The notes under the pieces were generated by a model. That model was not told the origin of the DNA. It did no database searches and worked only from the letters and a program-made list of their open reading frames with translations. Positions 21,806-23,568 of a stretch of DNA of 23,568 bases are shown here, piece after piece; within the stretch, counting starts at the first letter, position 1, and each line of letters opens with the position of its first letter. A program made the position numbers and the translations under genes. The stretch is from an uncultured Holophagaceae bacterium (GTDB lineage: Bacteria; Acidobacteriota; Holophagae; Holophagales; Holophagaceae). The stretch lies in the NCBI GenBank assembly GCA_903890595.1, contig CAITBU010000293.1, positions 1 through 23,568 of the forward strand, in the 5' to 3' direction.

Positions 21806-23568
21806 ATGCCGATCCCCTCCTTCGCCCTCCTCCGCCGGTGCCTCCTGGTGACCGCAGCCCTCCTCCTGGCCCTCGGCTGCTCCCTGCACCGGGCCAACAA
21901 GGCCTTTGATGAAGGGCGCTACGACGAATCCGTCATCGAATACCGCAACGCCCTCCGGAGCGATCCCACCAACACCAAGGCCCGCATCGGCATCAAGCGG
22001 GCCTCCCAGCGGGCCGCTGAGCTGCACCTCTCCCTGGCCCGCCAAGCTGAGACCCGTGGCTTCACGGACACCATCCTGGCGGAGGTGCGCAAGGCCCTCG
22101 TCCTGGATCCAGACAACCAGATCGCCCAGGACTGGCTCCTCAAGCTCGAGCAGAAGGCCGCCAAAGATCGTGCCGAGTCCGACTCCCTGGAAGACCTCGA
22201 GGCCATGAAGACCAAGGCTGATGCGGTCAATGCCCTGCAGCTCAACCCGCGCACCATCGACGGCCTCGACCTCAACTTCGCCCGCCGCACCAGCATCCGG
22301 GAGATCTTCGCCACCCTGAGCAAGGCCTCCGGCGTGAACATCATTCCCCACACCTCGTTCCAGGATGCGACAGTCTCCATCGATCTGCGGGGGCTGCCGT
22401 TCCAGCGGGTGCTGGACACCCTGATGTTGCAGAACGACCTGTTCTACAAGGTCATCGACAAGAACACCATCATGGTCTTCAAGGCCACCCCCCAGAACCG
22501 GGAGCAGTACGAGAACCAGATCATCAAGACCTACTACCTGTCCAACGCCGACCCCAACGAACTGCGCTCCACGCTGACCACCATCAACCCCCAGCTGCGT
22601 GTCTTCACGGACAAGCGGGTGAACGCCCTCATCGTGAAGGCCAAGCCCCTGGAACTGGCCATCGTGGATCAGGTGATCCGCTCCCTGGACAAGGCCAAGG
22701 CCGAGGTCATGGTCTACCTCGAGCTGATGGAAGTCACCGAGAACAGCCTCGAGCAGGTCGGCCTGCTGCCCGTGCTGAATGCGTCCGACACCTCGGGCAC
22801 CTACCGCATGGGCGCCACCACGGTGAACAACACCTCGGGCATGAACACCAACTCAGGCTTTACCAAGATCCACACCGCCGACCTGCGGGTGCTGTTCCCC
22901 AACCTGGCCCTGGACTTCCTCAAGGGCAACGGGGATGCCCGCCTGGTGGCCAGCCCCAACGTGCGGGTGCTCTCCGGTGAAACCGGCGAAGTCAACATCG
23001 GCGAGAAAATTTCCACCACCCAGAGCCAGCTGTCCATGCCCACCACGGGCAACAGCACCGCCTCCTCTGCCATCTCCTCCTCCCTGCTCGGCGGCGTGGG
23101 CCAGACCTCCTTCTCCTACGAGAACGTGGGCGTGAAGATCAAGGTGGAGCCGCGGGTCCACCACAATGGCGAGATCACCCTCAAGATCGACAGCACCGTC
23201 ACCACCCTGAAGTCCGGCTCCACCCCAGGCCGCCCCGACCTGGGCCAGCGCGAGATCAAGACCTCGGCGCGACTGCGGGACGGTGAGACGGCCATCTTCG
23301 GCGGTCTGCTCAAGGATGAGGAACAGAAGAGCCTGCAGGGCATCTGGGGCCTCGCCGACATCCCCTTCCTGGGCCGCCTCTTCGGCAACACCCACAACAC
23401 GAAGGCCAAGACCGATGTGATCCTCACCATCCGCGCCGTGCTGGTCCGCAAGCCCGTACTCACCGACCAGGACATGGCCCCCTTCAATCCTGAGGATGCC
23501 AACTCCCGCTCTGGGCCCTTCTCGGCCGATGCGAACAAGAAGGCCACGGCCGCCAAGCCCCCGACGGC
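21806..23568 (+). CDS. Lipoprotein secretin (PilQ/MshL/GspD family), 3' end outside window
   Basis: 587 complete codons are visible with no stop before the window edge. The start ATG at 21806 is preferred because AAGGA lies eight bases upstream (21793-21797); the in-frame ATG at 21797 overlaps that site. The signal peptide ends in LLALGC, giving a lipidated C25. Residues about 28-120 are a TPR-like helical region (KAFDEGRYDESVIEYRNALRSDP). About 163-226 is an STN/secretin N0-type domain, 238-300 a secretin_N domain (IIKTYYLSNADPNELRSTL), and 300-548 the pore domain with VASPNVRVLSGETGEVNIG, FSYENVGVKIKVEPRV, and LRDGETAIFGGLLKDEE followed by GIWGLADIPFLGRLF. It forms the outer-membrane ring through which pili or proteins pass. 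AMIN domains of classical PilQ are absent; the lipid anchor resembles MshL. Confidence 0.92.
   Translation, partial: MPIPSFALLRRCLLVTAALLLALGCSLHRANKAFDEGRYDESVIEYRNALRSDPTNTKARIGIKRASQRAAELHLSLARQAETRGFTDTILAEVRKALVLDPDNQIAQDWLLKLEQKAAKDRAESDSLEDLEAMKTKADAVNALQLNPRTIDGLDLNFARRTSIREIFATLSKASGVNIIPHTSFQDATVSIDLRGLPFQRVLDTLMLQNDLFYKVIDKNTIMVFKATPQNREQYENQIIKTYYLSNADPNELRSTLTTINPQLRVFTDKRVNALIVKAKPLELAIVDQVIRSLDKAKAEVMVYLELMEVTENSLEQVGLLPVLNASDTSGTYRMGATTVNNTSGMNTNSGFTKIHTADLRVLFPNLALDFLKGNGDARLVASPNVRVLSGETGEVNIGEKISTTQSQLSMPTTGNSTASSAISSSLLGGVGQTSFSYENVGVKIKVEPRVHHNGEITLKIDSTVTTLKSGSTPGRPDLGQREIKTSARLRDGETAIFGGLLKDEEQKSLQGIWGLADIPFLGRLFGNTHNTKAKTDVILTIRAVLVRKPVLTDQDMAPFNPEDANSRSGPFSADANKKATAAKPPT

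Noticed and set aside
1..23568. CRISPR arrays, insertion sequences, integrases, riboswitches
   Set aside because: No regularly spaced repeats, no transposase or integrase motifs and no recognisable riboswitch core were seen on either strand.

Overview
The window is a G+C-rich bacterial chromosome segment, densely coding, with mostly ordinary housekeeping and metabolic genes and two less ordinary non-coding stretches. The partial Oar/TonB-type receptor, the Ig-domain secreted hydrolase, the many secreted proteins with Pro/Ala-rich linkers and the divergent SMC hinge are compatible with an Acidobacteriota lineage such as Holophaga/Geothrix. That placement is an inference from gene style, not a database result.

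Layout. (a) 1-1085: the 3' end of a TonB-dependent outer-membrane receptor with a strong terminator, then tRNA-Ala(CGC) with its own promoter and terminator, then a non-coding patch carrying a second copy of the tRNA 3' end, a second terminator and one copy of a 35-bp repeat. (b) 1086-2937: a secreted beta-lactamase-fold serine hydrolase on the minus strand, with the second copy of the 35-bp repeat on its far side. (c) 2938-5743: two divergent secreted proteins, one with a long charged helix at its C-terminus and one with a formylglycine-generating-enzyme-type (FGE/SUMF1) domain. (d) 5851-13233: a glyoxylate-centred region. A cupin and a class V aminotransferase face a glcD-glcE-glcF glycolate oxidase operon across a shared bidirectional terminator. 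Beyond glcD, in the opposite direction, lie ruvA and a D-2-hydroxyacid dehydrogenase that resembles glyoxylate reductases. (e) 13300-18670: a cytoplasmic TPR protein and the chromosome-segregation ATPase smc converge on a 319-bp A+T-rich gap. (f) 18903-23568: a tightly overlapping envelope-assembly operon in the order PilM-like, PilN-like, PilO-like, PilP/GspC-like, lipoprotein secretin, the last running off the window.

How the genes work together. Glycolate oxidase makes glyoxylate, the aminotransferase could convert it to glycine, and the dehydrogenase could reduce it back, so three genes sit on one metabolite. The PilMNOP-secretin block should build the inner-membrane platform, periplasmic alignment complex and outer-membrane pore of a type IV pilus or type II secretion-like machine. 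The lipidated, TPR-bearing secretin and membrane-anchored PilP-like protein make it resemble MSHA-type more than the classical PilQ system.

I found no CRISPR array, transposase, integrase or obvious defence system. The best candidates for something undescribed are the tRNA-derived repeats that bracket the serine hydrolase and the A+T-rich gap beside smc.
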